A stretch of 64,000 nt of DNA from Desulfoscipio sp. XC116 (GCF_039851975.1 NZ_CP156660.1:3167035-3231034); one strand, 5' to 3'; shown: positions 33,301 to 40,581, numbered from the stretch's first letter. The notes: generated from the sequence alone by a model not told the origin. A program made the numbers and translations.

Positions 33301-35526
33301 CCCGGTCACCACGGCGTAAGTGGTGTAACCGTCAATGTGGGCAATGCTTACAATAGCGGTATCGGCAAAGCCCATGCCGGACACATCCACACTCTGGACT
33401 CCGGGCTGGGTCGCAGTATAGTCGGGGTCTCCATCAATGCTCCATTTGGCATAAAGGGTGATAGAGGAGGTTACCGTATCGGCAGCGAAATCCCAGGCTT
33501 GCGTGCAAGCCTCATCCTTATACCAGCCGCCAAAGATAAAACTCTCCCGCACAGGATCATCTGGTTGGCCAATGGTGCTTCCCTTCAGCACATCACATAC
33601 GGGAGCAATCTCAGAACCGCCTCTGGAATCGAAAGTGACGCGATAATTATCTTTTACGGTAACGGTAATTACCGGCGCTTCCACACCGCTTTTCAAAACG
33701 CAATTCCCGGGAAGCACCGCGGTAAAAGCATACACACCGGGCGTAGCGCCATCATAGTCCGGCGATGACGACCAGGTGACCGGAATCAGCGCCGACTGAT
33801 TGCCGTTTGCCAGGGTCGCTTCCAGTTCAGCAGGCAGACCGATATTCTCCTCGGTGGTACCGTTGTCAACCTCAATGCTGTTGGTCAGATAGCCAAAGGC
33901 CTTGATGATCCAGTCAATGCCCCCGGAGAGATGATCCGGCAGATCATTGGACTGAGCAACCGAGTTCGGAAGGTTCTTTAATGTGGGCAGTTTGCCGGCT
34001 TCCAGGTTCCAAACGCCGCCGTCCCAACTCAGGGGAGAATCGGCAAAAGGCGAGGAATCGCCTGTCAGTTCCGCATATGTTATGTCTTTGCCATCCTTTA
34101 AATTACCAATCCGAGCAGCGGCAGGGACATAGAGTAGTTTTCCGCCTCTAAAAACAGGTATCCCCTCAAAGGCGCAGTTCTGTGACATCTCACAAGAACC
34201 GGAAGATGATTTGGATAAAACCCGACCAATTTCGCCGGAGCTAACTTTCGTTTCAGTAACGGAGGAATTCAGCGCCACGCTGGTTGCAACATTACCATTT
34301 GTGACAATGCCGCCAGAAAACTCCGCTGCGTGCACAATAGCCGTGCTGTAGCAATTTTTAATTGTCCCTCCGTTGGCGATTCCCGCCGCACTGACCGAAG
34401 AAGCGGTTACGCTTCCCTTGGCATAGCAGTTTAGCACAACACTTGCTGGCAATTTAAAATTTCCGGCAATACCTCCCGCATAGCTCTCGGAGGCAGTTAT
34501 ATCGGCATCCACGTAGCACTCATAAACCGCATCTTCACTAGATCCGCTCTGCCCTGCAATTCCGCCTACATAGCCTTTTCCGCTCACAGAACCGCCGGTA
34601 AAGCTGCACCGGGAAACCTCCCAACCATCGTTCATGCAGCCGCATATTCCCCCGGCAGAGTTCTTACTTGTTTCAACCTGAGAGTTGAGAACGGTGCAAG
34701 AGGAAACAACACCACCCGTTTTATCCGCACAACCTAATATCCCGCCTATATAGCTACCCGATGAGGTGATGATTGAAGCGGCTACCGTGCAGCTATTAAT
34801 AATAAAAGTCCCTTCAGCTTTGCCCACCAAGCCTCCACTAAAGGACGACGTTGCTGTTATCGAAGAATTTATCAAATGAGCATTCTCGATAACGGCAGCC
34901 TCGATTTTTCCGGCCACCGCACCAACGTAATTCTTTCCATTAACACCCGCCCCGGACAGAGTTAAGTTTTTCACCGAGCCGCCCGCGCCAATCACGCCAA
35001 ACAGGCCTACATAACCTGTGGTTTCAGCGACATGCAAACCGCTGATGGTCTTATTGGCACCGTCAAAAGAGCCCGCGAATTTTAACCCGTTCTCCTGGCC
35101 GATAGGCGCCCACGGGTGGGGGGACAAATCAATATCCCCGATCAGGATATATGCTTTTTCGGCATAGGTTTCACCGCTTACCGTATCCTCGACTCCACTG
35201 TTGACCAGTTGAGCCAGGTAAGCCAGCTGGCCCCCGTCGGCAATCTGATAGGGCTCATCATCACTGCCTACGCCGCCGGCAAATGAATCCGCCGCATAAT
35301 CCCCCCATGTATAAACCGCTTCGGTAACTGAAGAATTCTCCAAATCAAGCAGTTCATCCGCAACCGGAGGTATGTCCGAGTCATAAACCGAATCCGTCAC
35401 CGCTGAAGGCGCGTCCAAATCCGGCAATGGTTCCGCCCCCATGCCGGCGGGCACCGACAAACTAAACAACATAACAAGAGACAACAGGAGCGACAGTCCC
35501 TTGCGCATATTTCTTCTTGCTTTCAT
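30211..35526 (-). CDS. Giant S-layer protein with GLUG, InlB-type and RDF/HG domains
   Basis: A 1771-residue exported protein. Signal peptide about 1-30. Residues about 90-430 hold GLUG-type repeats (GGLVGKAEG, GGILGCADKTGG, GGIAGQSGS, GGIAGNFK). An Ig-like region (about 560-640) and three InlB B-repeat/Flg_new-type modules ending GGWYKDE...LYAKW (about 645-700, 1050-1105, 1120-1195) separate two copies of the shared domain: a long one (about 710-1040; RDMSTGRLNASFFIDGSEL, ARDFPGPVTHKLDVSGYF, YLLGAANRGLYHASEI) and a short one (about 1200-1370; YVEGSCDGRVAHTDVES). A Lys/Asp tract (about 1480-1505) and three SLH repeats (about 1590-1770) follow. It should coat the cell wall and present the domain outward. 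Its own promoter at 35739-35803 has the CRP-like and DtxR-like palindromes. Confidence 0.85.
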   Translation of the reverse strand: MKARRNMRKGLSLLLSLVMLFSLSVPAGMGAEPLPDLDAPSAVTDSVYDSDIPPVADELLDLENSSVTEAVYTWGDYAADSFAGGVGSDDEPYQIADGGQLAYLAQLVNSGVEDTVSGETYAEKAYILIGDIDLSPHPWAPIGQENGLKFAGSFDGANKTISGLHVAETTGYVGLFGVIGAGGSVKNLTLSGAGVNGKNYVGAVAGKIEAAVIENAHLINSSITATSSFSGGLVGKAEGTFIINSCTVAASIITSSGSYIGGILGCADKTGGVVSSCTVLNSQVETSKNSAGGICGCMNDGWEVSRCSFTGGSVSGKGYVGGIAGQSGSSEDAVYECYVDADITASESYAGGIAGNFKLPASVVLNCYAKGSVTASSVSAAGIANGGTIKNCYSTAIVHAAEFSGGIVTNGNVATSVALNSSVTETKVSSGEIGRVLSKSSSGSCEMSQNCAFEGIPVFRGGKLLYVPAAARIGNLKDGKDITYAELTGDSSPFADSPLSWDGGVWNLEAGKLPTLKNLPNSVAQSNDLPDHLSGGIDWIIKAFGYLTNSIEVDNGTTEENIGLPAELEATLANGNQSALIPVTWSSSPDYDGATPGVYAFTAVLPGNCVLKSGVEAPVITVTVKDNYRVTFDSRGGSEIAPVCDVLKGSTIGQPDDPVRESFIFGGWYKDEACTQAWDFAADTVTSSITLYAKWSIDGDPDYTATQPGVQSVDVSGMGFADTAIVSIAHIDGYTTYAVVTGQKIDFYGPAGAYVLADSGMTIGSVRIGSFDQNPGNTPWEKNYKGTGIAEDPYTMVGAFYTKDGLAGSIVPLIGSTFRIWNLIAGYETEGKTYLGTPFSLMVEDRDMSTGRLNASFFIDGSELLPSNADGWFRSPRDFGVALNPSDTIITNGFKSHSLYLEGTYPERLAAATDALQAVRADSKKVLMYHTYARDFPGPVTHKLDVSGYFNEKDTVHINYLLGAANRGLYHASEIKATANDAYFMALEPIYFKNNTSAVVTDGYITFDLYNGGYFELVKAQDDDSPQDPRQVAEFMTDGAHSDRIPPQLVAPGAKVTKPADPVREGYVFGGWYTDYDCTAPFNFEESLTQHVILYAKWTDGGGPGPGPGETYTVTFVTGNDPDTGNPNATIKEQSVKSGNEAKDPGFFDSGYGYLVLAWYTDKELTREYDFDSEVTSNLTLYPEWMRYILKNDLKQDGGCGSQNDPYQAHLANSKQSKIAWKALNEISGESEWWKVYVTKNNNSGGKELYSWVFNGEDIEKCNTAQPYYTDIALSKRSGGMQAKFVWRTAIEGKVYVNINVSDYFDDGTAVAISYVEGSCDGRVAHTDVESGEWVDSLHYPSTYYSGGSAVVENDFVTLELTHGGTYLLKADENAQNNEKVGTAVEDPETGLVYIDAAVEAKDGVATLAISDEAIEAVIKALIEKNEDEIVIVPTITGEVSKINIELTGVAVAGIIEKITAALVLKTDIANVTVSNDILAKITAKEDEKDAKDKKDKKDAKDKEDEKVTFTIEKIAADTVKFEIRLNDEVIDISGGIRLAVPVEGAGDGMVAVLVKADGSEETIKKSVVNEGQLLTVLNGTGTIKFVDRSRSFDDVDDSFWGRDAIAFATSHELFSGVSETEFAPNTAMTRGMLVSVLHRLAGTPDGGDIDYADVAEDAWYAEPVAWASANGIVSGTGRNFEPGKNVTREEIAAMMYQYAKLVGVDTLVQGDTAQYSDADQISGWAADGVSWAVGSGLLKGKDGDALDPRGEASRAEVAAMMQRLVNKTMI

Positions 35527-35579
35527 TTTTATAATCCTTTACCTCCCCCCTTTACTTGGAAAGGACAGGGCAATTGGGA

Positions 35580-35732
35580 CGCTCCGCCCTTTTCCGCTTT
35601 TTTACTATGCCCTTGTTCCAATGCGCCTTTCCCCCAAAATGTCTTTTAGAAAAGCATCACCCCCGCAATTATGCCTGTCAATTTTCCAACTATCTGCATC
35701 AAAACGCCTGTCGGCACGAAAATTGAGGCTGA
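35580..35732 (-). ncRNA. Leader RNA of the S-layer gene, similar to that at 28190
   Basis: Within this 5' leader, about 35640-35732 resembles the leader of the uptake operon: AATTTTC ... GAAAATT arms, GACAGGCATAATTGCG, GGGGGTGATG followed by CTTTTCTAA. The remaining bases to the ATG are C/T-rich on the plus strand and show no hairpin of note. Confidence 0.45.
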
Positions 35733-35738
35733 ATTTTA

Positions 35739-35803
35739 GTTAGAAATGCCTAACTCAGCAAAGTATACCACTTAAAAACTAAATTGTCGGTTGTCTCACC
35801 AAC
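35739..35803 (-). promoter_or_regulatory. Promoter of the S-layer gene with both palindromes
   Basis: Minus strand: GTTGGTGAGACAAC (35803-35790), 22 nt, TATACT (35767-35762), then GTTAGGCATTTCTAAC (35754-35739). Spacing equals that at 28296 and 38641, so the gene should be co-regulated with the uptake operon. Confidence 0.8.
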
Positions 35804-35902
35804 ACTTCACGAACAAACAAATTATTTGTTAAAAATGTGTATAAAATTATCGCAAAAGTAAATGTATTGGTTTAGAACAAAACAACACCTAAAAAGAAAA
35901 AA

Positions 35903-35932
35903 CAGGGCGCCTATACGCTCTGCTCTTTCTTT
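35903..35932 (-). terminator. Weak terminator-like hairpin
   Basis: On the minus strand CAGAGCG and CGCCCTG flank 6 nt and are followed by TTTTTT; one mismatch in the stem. It lies after the decayed gene copy at 35979-36230. Confidence 0.45.
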
Positions 35933-35978
35933 TTAAGGATAGGGGAAACAGTTTTGCCCGGTCTTACCGATTTATTGG

Positions 35979-36230
35979 TAGCAAGTGGTATATTCTCCAC
36001 CGTAGCATGTTGTGAATGTAACATAACCATCGGCGCCGGCATCGGTAGTCATAGCATCATCAGTAAAGACGCTAAATAACCCGCCCCATTGATAGTTATC
36101 CAGGCAATCAGGATCTCCGTAACTTTATCTTGTATTTGACTTCAGCTTGTAGCCGGCACCAAATACGCTTTGGGATTGCTTGCCTGAACAAAAGCACAAA
36201 TTTCTACCACACGAGGTTAACAATAATCGC
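35979..36230 (-). pseudogene. Decayed second copy of the 231-residue secreted protein gene
   Basis: The minus strand reads GDPDCLDNYQWGGLFSVF ... ADGYVTFTTCYGGEYTTCYQ-stop, closely matching the C-terminus of the neighbouring intact gene (GDPDYLDDYSSYVFSDYDTT ... EDGYVTFTTWHGGDYTIIEQ). Upstream the similarity continues with deletions and frame breaks (GGTGCCGGCTACAAGCTGAA versus GGAGCTGGAAGCTACAATCA). Only the last quarter survives. Confidence 0.8.
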
Positions 36231-36346
36231 TTTCTTATATTCATATGCGCCAGATTTCCCCATCTCGTTATTTGCAAGCAATGGGGCGGAACATTTTGCG
36301 CTGCCCCCCTAAGCTCATATTCATTATTCCGCCCTATTTTACGAAG

Positions 36347-37042
36347 TTATTGTTCGATAATCGTATAATCTCCTCCATGCCATGTCGTAAATGTAACATA
36401 ACCGTCTTCAACTGTGGTATCATAATCTGAAAAAACATAAGAAGAATAATCGTCCAGGTAATCCGGATCTCCGCTGCCAAACAGCTGATTGTAGCTTCCA
36501 GCTCCGCACGTATAATATCCGTTGCAAGATCCATCCTCATATTCCACAGTAACATCTGTATCATCATAAATATCCGTAGGAACTTTCACTGTCATAGGAA
36601 CAGGAAACATTGTACGGCAACCCATTACAACTTCAGTTTCACTTGAATCACCGCTAGCTGCAATATTTAGATAATACGGCTGCTTAGTCGCCATAGTTGG
36701 TACCAGGTCTTGATCTATTGCACTTCCGTCAAAGGTATAGGAATACATCAACGGCATACTATCATCATTGTTTACATAGCGTTCCGCACTCCATACATAA
36801 TCCTCGAAATCATCGAAGTAAGGGTTTTCAATTCTTGACAATGTTTTCCAAGCAAACTTCTCCACATCGTTAGCAGAATACATATACACAGTATAAGGCG
36901 CTGTCGGATTTTGAGTTGTTGCAGGCTGCCATGCCTCCACTGTTGTCACTGTGGCAGCATATGCCGGAGCCGCCGCGCAAGTAATCAACATTAAAACGAC
37001 CAAGAAAAATGTTAACTTTTTCCTACCTGGGATTTTTGTCAC
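36347..37042 (-). CDS. Secreted 231-residue protein, stand-alone form of the shared domain
   Basis: Signal peptide about 1-29 (ending PAYA), then one short copy of the domain found in the cluster's surface proteins: NPTAPYTVY, KFAWKTLSRIE, QPYYLNIAASGDSSETEV, TVKVPTDIYDDTDVTVEYED, GSCNGYYTCGAGSYN and a C-terminal VTFTTWHGGDYTI. The position that holds His in the other copies is a Cys here (YYTCG). There is no anchor, so the protein should be released or held non-covalently, like a hemophore. The start is GTG 37042 with AAGGA about 11 nt upstream. It lies downstream of the decayed CRP copy, whose promoter (37579-37643) may drive it. Confidence 0.75.
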   Translation of the reverse strand: MTKIPGRKKLTFFLVVLMLITCAAAPAYAATVTTVEAWQPATTQNPTAPYTVYMYSANDVEKFAWKTLSRIENPYFDDFEDYVWSAERYVNNDDSMPLMYSYTFDGSAIDQDLVPTMATKQPYYLNIAASGDSSETEVVMGCRTMFPVPMTVKVPTDIYDDTDVTVEYEDGSCNGYYTCGAGSYNQLFGSGDPDYLDDYSSYVFSDYDTTVEDGYVTFTTWHGGDYTIIEQ

Positions 37043-37284
37043 GAAAAATCAATCCTTTCTTTTTTTAATTTTAATTTTTCCCGCAAAATTTTATTTGCGG
37101 TTTATGCTTTTCCTGATGTCTTTTCAAAATAATTAACTTCTCTAAATAATCATCACCTCCATTTCCCAAATAGTTTTCATTAACCCCTCGTTGCCAAAGG
37201 CAAGGATAGTGGAACGAAATCAGCGTTCGGTTCGTCATTCACAGTAAACTGGCTTTGATGACAGTCTACATCCCTCGGCCCGCA

Positions 37285-37525
37285 GCCCGCATTTTGCATA
37301 ATTCGTGGAAGAGAGCACTGCGGTTTACCCCCGTATAGCTGGTTAGTTCTTTTCTGTTCCTACAAACACGAAACGTGGTGCTGCCACCATGCTAAGCCGC
37401 CATGGAATGTAGAAAAGCCAAAATACACTGACGCAGAAAACGGTAAGGAATAATCTCCAGCTTGTTGATTTGTTTTTTCAATATGGAAAAGCATGCCCAG
37501 CATATTGAGAAGGATTTTACTAGGG
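37285..37525 (-). pseudogene. Decayed second copy of the CRP-family regulator gene
   Basis: The minus strand aligns with the C-terminal half of the intact regulator at 37807-38532: QINKLEIIPYRFLRQ versus QISKIEIISHRSLRQ, then, after a stop and frame breaks, the HTH region (GGGGTAAACCGCAGTGCTCT versus GGGGTTAACCGCAGCGCGCT). The N-terminal sensor half is gone. Its promoter region (37579-37643) is still well preserved. Confidence 0.82.
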
Positions 37526-37578
37526 TGAGTTGCCGCCCCCCAAACCGACTACCCGCACCTGTCGTCGGAGCTAAATAA

Positions 37579-37643
37579 GTTTGTACCATCTAACTTTTTT
37601 AAGTATAGCACCGAAAGATCATATTGTCTGTTGCCACACCAAC
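37579..37643 (-). promoter_or_regulatory. Relic or active promoter with both palindromes
   Basis: Minus strand: GTTGGTGTGGCAAC (37643-37630), 22 nt, TATACT (37607-37602), then GTTAGATGGTACAAAC (37594-37579), a DtxR-like site with one half degraded. It stands before the decayed regulator copy; it could now serve the secreted-protein gene at 37042. Confidence 0.7.
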
Positions 37644-37718
37644 TTATTCCAAAAAAATATTTTTTTACTATATGTTAATTCGTTCCCCATATAATCCATA
37701 ACATGGTTTTACATAAAG

Positions 37719-37759
37719 AAAACCCGTTCTCGTGCCTTGCAGCTTGAAAACGGGTTTTA
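37719..37759. terminator. Bidirectional terminator after the CRP-family gene
   Basis: AAAACCCGTT and AACGGGTTTT form a 10 bp stem with flanking A- and T-rich tracts, 48 nt after the regulator's stop codon on the minus strand. Confidence 0.75.
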
Positions 37760-37806
37760 TCTTTAGTTTTACCTTTAAGTTGTTGTTTGTAATATATATT
37801 GCCCTA

Positions 37807-38532
37807 TCAATCTCCCATCGCAAGAGTGCAAGGATAAAATGATTTAATCAGTTGAATTTCTTTTTCATCAAGCAAAGTAAATTGGTTTTTGTTGAAACTC
37901 ACCAATCCGTCCGCGCACATTTTACTTAACTCGTGAGAAAGCGCGCTGCGGTTAACCCCCAGATAACCCGCAAGCTCTTCCCTATTCATATAAATACAAA
38001 AAGTAGTGCTGCCGTACTGAGCCGCCATTGAGCACAGGTAAGCCCAAATTCGCTGGCGAAGGGAACGATGAGAAATAATCTCTATTTTGCTGATTTGCTT
38101 TTCTACAATATGCGCAAGCATTCCCATCATATTGGCAAACATCTTGGATTTAATTTCGTGGGGCAACAAATTATCAAAAAACCTTTCATACGGGAAAAAG
38201 ATTACCTCCGCATTACTCGCGCATACAACTGTCACAGGACAACGCTTGGTGGGATGCGCCGCCGCTTCCAAAGCAACCACCTGCCCCTGACACCGGTTTT
38301 GAATCAGTCTTTGCTTGCCGTTCCGGTCTATCCTTTCGCTTATTAAACGACCGGAACAAACTAAACCGATACTCTCTACCAAGTCGCCTTCATTCATCAC
38401 TACCTCATCGCGTAAATAGGTTTTATGTGCCGGTCCGAACAAATCAAAAAGATTGCCGCAGTCATTTGGGGACAGCCCATGAAATAACAATGAGTTCTTC
38501 ATTATTCGGACCGACTTTTCTTTTATACTCAC
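37807..38532 (-). CDS. CRP/FNR-family transcription regulator
   Basis: A 241-residue regulator. Residues about 15-135 form a cyclic-nucleotide-binding-type sensor barrel (RDEVVMNEGDLVESIGLVCSG, FPYERFFDNL), followed by the long dimer helix and a winged helix whose HTH is MNREELAGYLGVNRSALSHE (about 180-200). Cysteines at several sensor positions (DCGN, VCSG, NRCQG, KRCPVTVVC) could mean redox or metal sensing, as in FNR-like proteins; no cAMP-binding consensus is complete. It should bind GTTG-N6-CAAC palindromes at four promoters here, including its own, and activate. Start GTG 38532 has a poor ribosome binding site; the ATG 30 nt inside is an alternative. Confidence 0.88.
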   Translation of the reverse strand: MSIKEKSVRIMKNSLLFHGLSPNDCGNLFDLFGPAHKTYLRDEVVMNEGDLVESIGLVCSGRLISERIDRNGKQRLIQNRCQGQVVALEAAAHPTKRCPVTVVCASNAEVIFFPYERFFDNLLPHEIKSKMFANMMGMLAHIVEKQISKIEIISHRSLRQRIWAYLCSMAAQYGSTTFCIYMNREELAGYLGVNRSALSHELSKMCADGLVSFNKNQFTLLDEKEIQLIKSFYPCTLAMGD

Positions 38533-38553
38533 CCTAGCTCACCACTTTATTTT

Positions 38554-38569
38554 ATTAGATTGTCCTAAC
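38554..38569. promoter_or_regulatory. DtxR-like palindrome in the leader of the CRP-family gene
   Basis: ATTAG-ATTGTC-CTAAC, a NTTAG-N6-CTAAN site, about 22 nt before the regulator's start codon and downstream of the main promoter at 38641. A second repressor site or roadblock is inferred. Confidence 0.6.
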
Positions 38570-38640
38570 TTTAATTTTAAAAATTACTTGTTTTTTTGCT
38601 GGAAATAATTATCCGCTTACTGAATTTTAAATTCCTTTAA

Positions 38641-38706
38641 GTTAGAAATATCTAACTGGAGAGAATTATACCATATGAAAGCAACTTCGTCTGTTGTTGC
38701 GCCAAC
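38641..38706 (-). promoter_or_regulatory. Autoregulated promoter of the CRP-family gene
   Basis: Minus strand: GTTGGCGCAACAAC (38706-38693), 22 nt, TATAAT (38670-38665), then GTTAGATATTTCTAAC (38656-38641). Same architecture as the operon and S-layer promoters, implying positive autoregulation and repression by the DtxR-like protein encoded divergently. Confidence 0.8.
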
Positions 38707-38853
38707 ATTTTTTTTTAAAACTTATTTTTTTATAATAAAAAACGTAAAAAACAAAAAATTGGTTGCTTTTTACAACTTTTTCACGGGATCAGACTTAGAA
38801 ATTATCAGTAATTGCTGTTGCACTCACCGAAAATAGATGATAAGCTAATATCG

Positions 38854-38869
38854 TTTAGAGTAATCTAAC
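38854..38869 (+). promoter_or_regulatory. DtxR-like palindrome before the DtxR-family gene
   Basis: TTTAG-AGTAAT-CTAAC lies about 20 nt before a -10-like TATAAC (38890) and 52 nt before the regulator's ATG, at a position suited to negative autoregulation. No clear GTTG-N6-CAAC partner is seen; GTTG-N7-CAAC occurs at 38762-38776. Confidence 0.65.
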
Positions 38870-38920
38870 TTAGGTTTCAATTTTGCGTGATATAACTTTG
38901 AAATGCAAGGAGTATGTTAA

Positions 38921-39322
38921 ATGAAAAAATTGACTTTTACCATGGAAAATTACCTTGAAGCAATATATGAACTATCAAGCGAAGGAACAGGAGTCAGGTT
39001 GTCCGACATTGCCGAGCGGATGGGGGTGACAAAGGCCAGCACCAACAGCGCCATGGCGACCCTTTCTAAAAAGGGGTTAATCTTTAATAGAAAATATAAG
39101 GAAATATATCTTACCCCGACCGGGCGAAAACTAGCTGAATTCACTTCCCAAAAACATCGCGTTGTCCAGCAGTTTTTTACAGAAATTTTAAATATCGACA
39201 TGGCTATTGCCGATAAAGATGCCTGTGCCATTGAACATGTAATCAGCGACGATTCAATCAATGCCATGCGTAAGTTTTTACGGGACAATGGAATAACAGT
39301 GAATGAGCCGGCAAAGATATAA
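38921..39322 (+). CDS. DtxR/MntR-family metal-dependent repressor
   Basis: A 133-residue regulator. The N-terminal winged helix (MENYLEAIYELSSEGTGVRLSDIAERMGVTKASTNSAMATLSKKGLI) is typical of DtxR/MntR/IdeR. The C-terminal dimerisation and metal-binding part (about 70-125) holds the expected ligands in HRVVQQFFTEILNID, KDACAIEHVISDD. Length is close to MntR (about 140) and it lacks the SH3-like third domain of DtxR. Family members repress metal-uptake genes when Mn2+ or Fe2+ is bound. Five NTTAG-N6-CTAAN palindromes in the cluster, one before this gene, are the proposed targets. ATG 38921 follows AAGGAG at 8 nt. Confidence 0.92.
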   Translation: MKKLTFTMENYLEAIYELSSEGTGVRLSDIAERMGVTKASTNSAMATLSKKGLIFNRKYKEIYLTPTGRKLAEFTSQKHRVVQQFFTEILNIDMAIADKDACAIEHVISDDSINAMRKFLRDNGITVNEPAKI

Positions 39323-39325
39323 CTC

Positions 39326-39368
39326 GCCTGCCGGTCACTTCAGAAATCAATGTCCGGAAGCAGATGCC
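39326..39368 (+). repeat. Dispersed hairpin element, copy 1 (divergent)
   Basis: CCGGTCACTTCAGAAATCAATGTCCGG and flanks resemble the elements at 40582-40627 and 47744-47788. All three stand just after the stop of a plus-strand gene. Confidence 0.5.
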
Positions 39369-39371
39369 GTA

Positions 39372-39557
39372 TTAATTAATTAAGTTCGGGCCGCCAAATA
39401 ATAAACTGGCTATCAGCAGAAGTCTGAAAGCTTGCCAATAGGTTACCGGCTTTAAGTTAAATAACTCCGGTATTGTTGTATTCCAGAGATAACGCAATAA
39501 AAGAGCGCCTAAAAGAAGTAAACCGGCAACTAAAAGTGCAAATCCTAAATCATACAA
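39372..39557 (-). CDS. Small membrane protein (61 residues)
   Basis: Two hydrophobic segments (about 4-24 and 44-58) flank the motif WNTTIPELFNLKPVTYWQAF, a pattern I have seen in small conserved Firmicutes membrane proteins whose function is unknown. The likely start is TTG 39557; no strong ribosome binding site is visible, so the N-terminus is uncertain. Confidence 0.6.
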   Translation of the reverse strand: MYDLGFALLVAGLLLLGALLLRYLWNTTIPELFNLKPVTYWQAFRLLLIASLLFGGPNLIN

Positions 39558-39738
39558 AAAATTATATAAAGCATCTATGACAGACCAACCCCTTTATTTT
39601 CCTTAACTCCAGGTTCTCCATTTTCCTCCCAAACCCTTCTTTTCAAGGGCAAAATTGTATTTGCTAGCAAGAACAGCAGGAAGAAAAGGTATATTGGCGA
39701 AAAGTATATTGATTATTACCTAAAACATTCATGGGGAA

Positions 39739-40560
39739 GTGTCCGTTTTGCTAAATATATCAAGTATAAAAATTTGCGAGCTAAAAGAAATAATCAAGGA
39801 CGATAATAAATTAGACGAAGATATGTTATTAGCCCTTGCCGACGACACTCGCCCGGGAGTACAAAAGATATATAATAAATTAATGAATGATAGGAATAAA
39901 AAAATAAGGGAACTGGAACGTCTTAAAGAAATACATAAATACGAGGAAAGTTGTTGCTTCAAAGGATATAAGTTAATCGCCGGGGTGGATGAAGCCGGGC
40001 GTGGTCCCCTTGCGGGACCGGTTGCGGCCGGAGCGGTTATCTTGCCGGATGATATTGAAATATGCGGCGTTAATGATTCTAAACAGTTATCCAATAAGAA
40101 AAGAAAGCAATTAGCCGGACAGATAAAAGAAGCCGCTCTATGCTGGAGCATCGGGTTGGCAACAGAAGAAGAAATTGAAAAGCTAAATATACGCAACGCC
40201 ACCCACCTAGCCATGGCGCGCGCTGTTAACAAACTTAAAATAAAGCCGGACATCTTGCTTGTAGACGGTTTCCTTATTCCCGATTTAGAAATAGAACAGC
40301 AGGCTATAGTAGGTGGCGATGGAAAAAGCGTATCAATCGCAGCCGCGTCCATATTGGCCAAGGTCGAACGGGATAGAATCATGGATAAATACCATGCAAC
40401 ATACCCGGAGTACGGGTTCGACAAGCATAAAGGCTACGGTACCAAGCAGCATTTTGAGGCAATAATGAGGTATGGCCCCTGTCCGATACACAGAAAGGAT
40501 TTTGAGCCCGTTAAAAGTTTTATAGCCAACCGGAACAGTTTGTTTAAAGATTGGTTCTAG
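39739..40560 (+). CDS. rnhB: Ribonuclease HII
   Basis: A 273-residue RNase HII that removes ribonucleotides and RNA primers from DNA. Catalytic acidic residues are the Asp and Glu of GVDEAGRGPLAGPV (about 84-85), Asp of LLVDGF and Asp of ILAKVERDRIM. An N-terminal helical extension of about 75 residues precedes the core, as in Bacillus RnhB. The start is GTG 39739 after GGGGAA. It stands alone between the metal-regulator gene and tyrS. Confidence 0.95.
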   Translation: MSVLLNISSIKICELKEIIKDDNKLDEDMLLALADDTRPGVQKIYNKLMNDRNKKIRELERLKEIHKYEESCCFKGYKLIAGVDEAGRGPLAGPVAAGAVILPDDIEICGVNDSKQLSNKKRKQLAGQIKEAALCWSIGLATEEEIEKLNIRNATHLAMARAVNKLKIKPDILLVDGFLIPDLEIEQQAIVGGDGKSVSIAAASILAKVERDRIMDKYHATYPEYGFDKHKGYGTKQHFEAIMRYGPCPIHRKDFEPVKSFIANRNSLFKDWF

Positions 40561-40581
40561 GATATAAGCAACTACCTGTAT

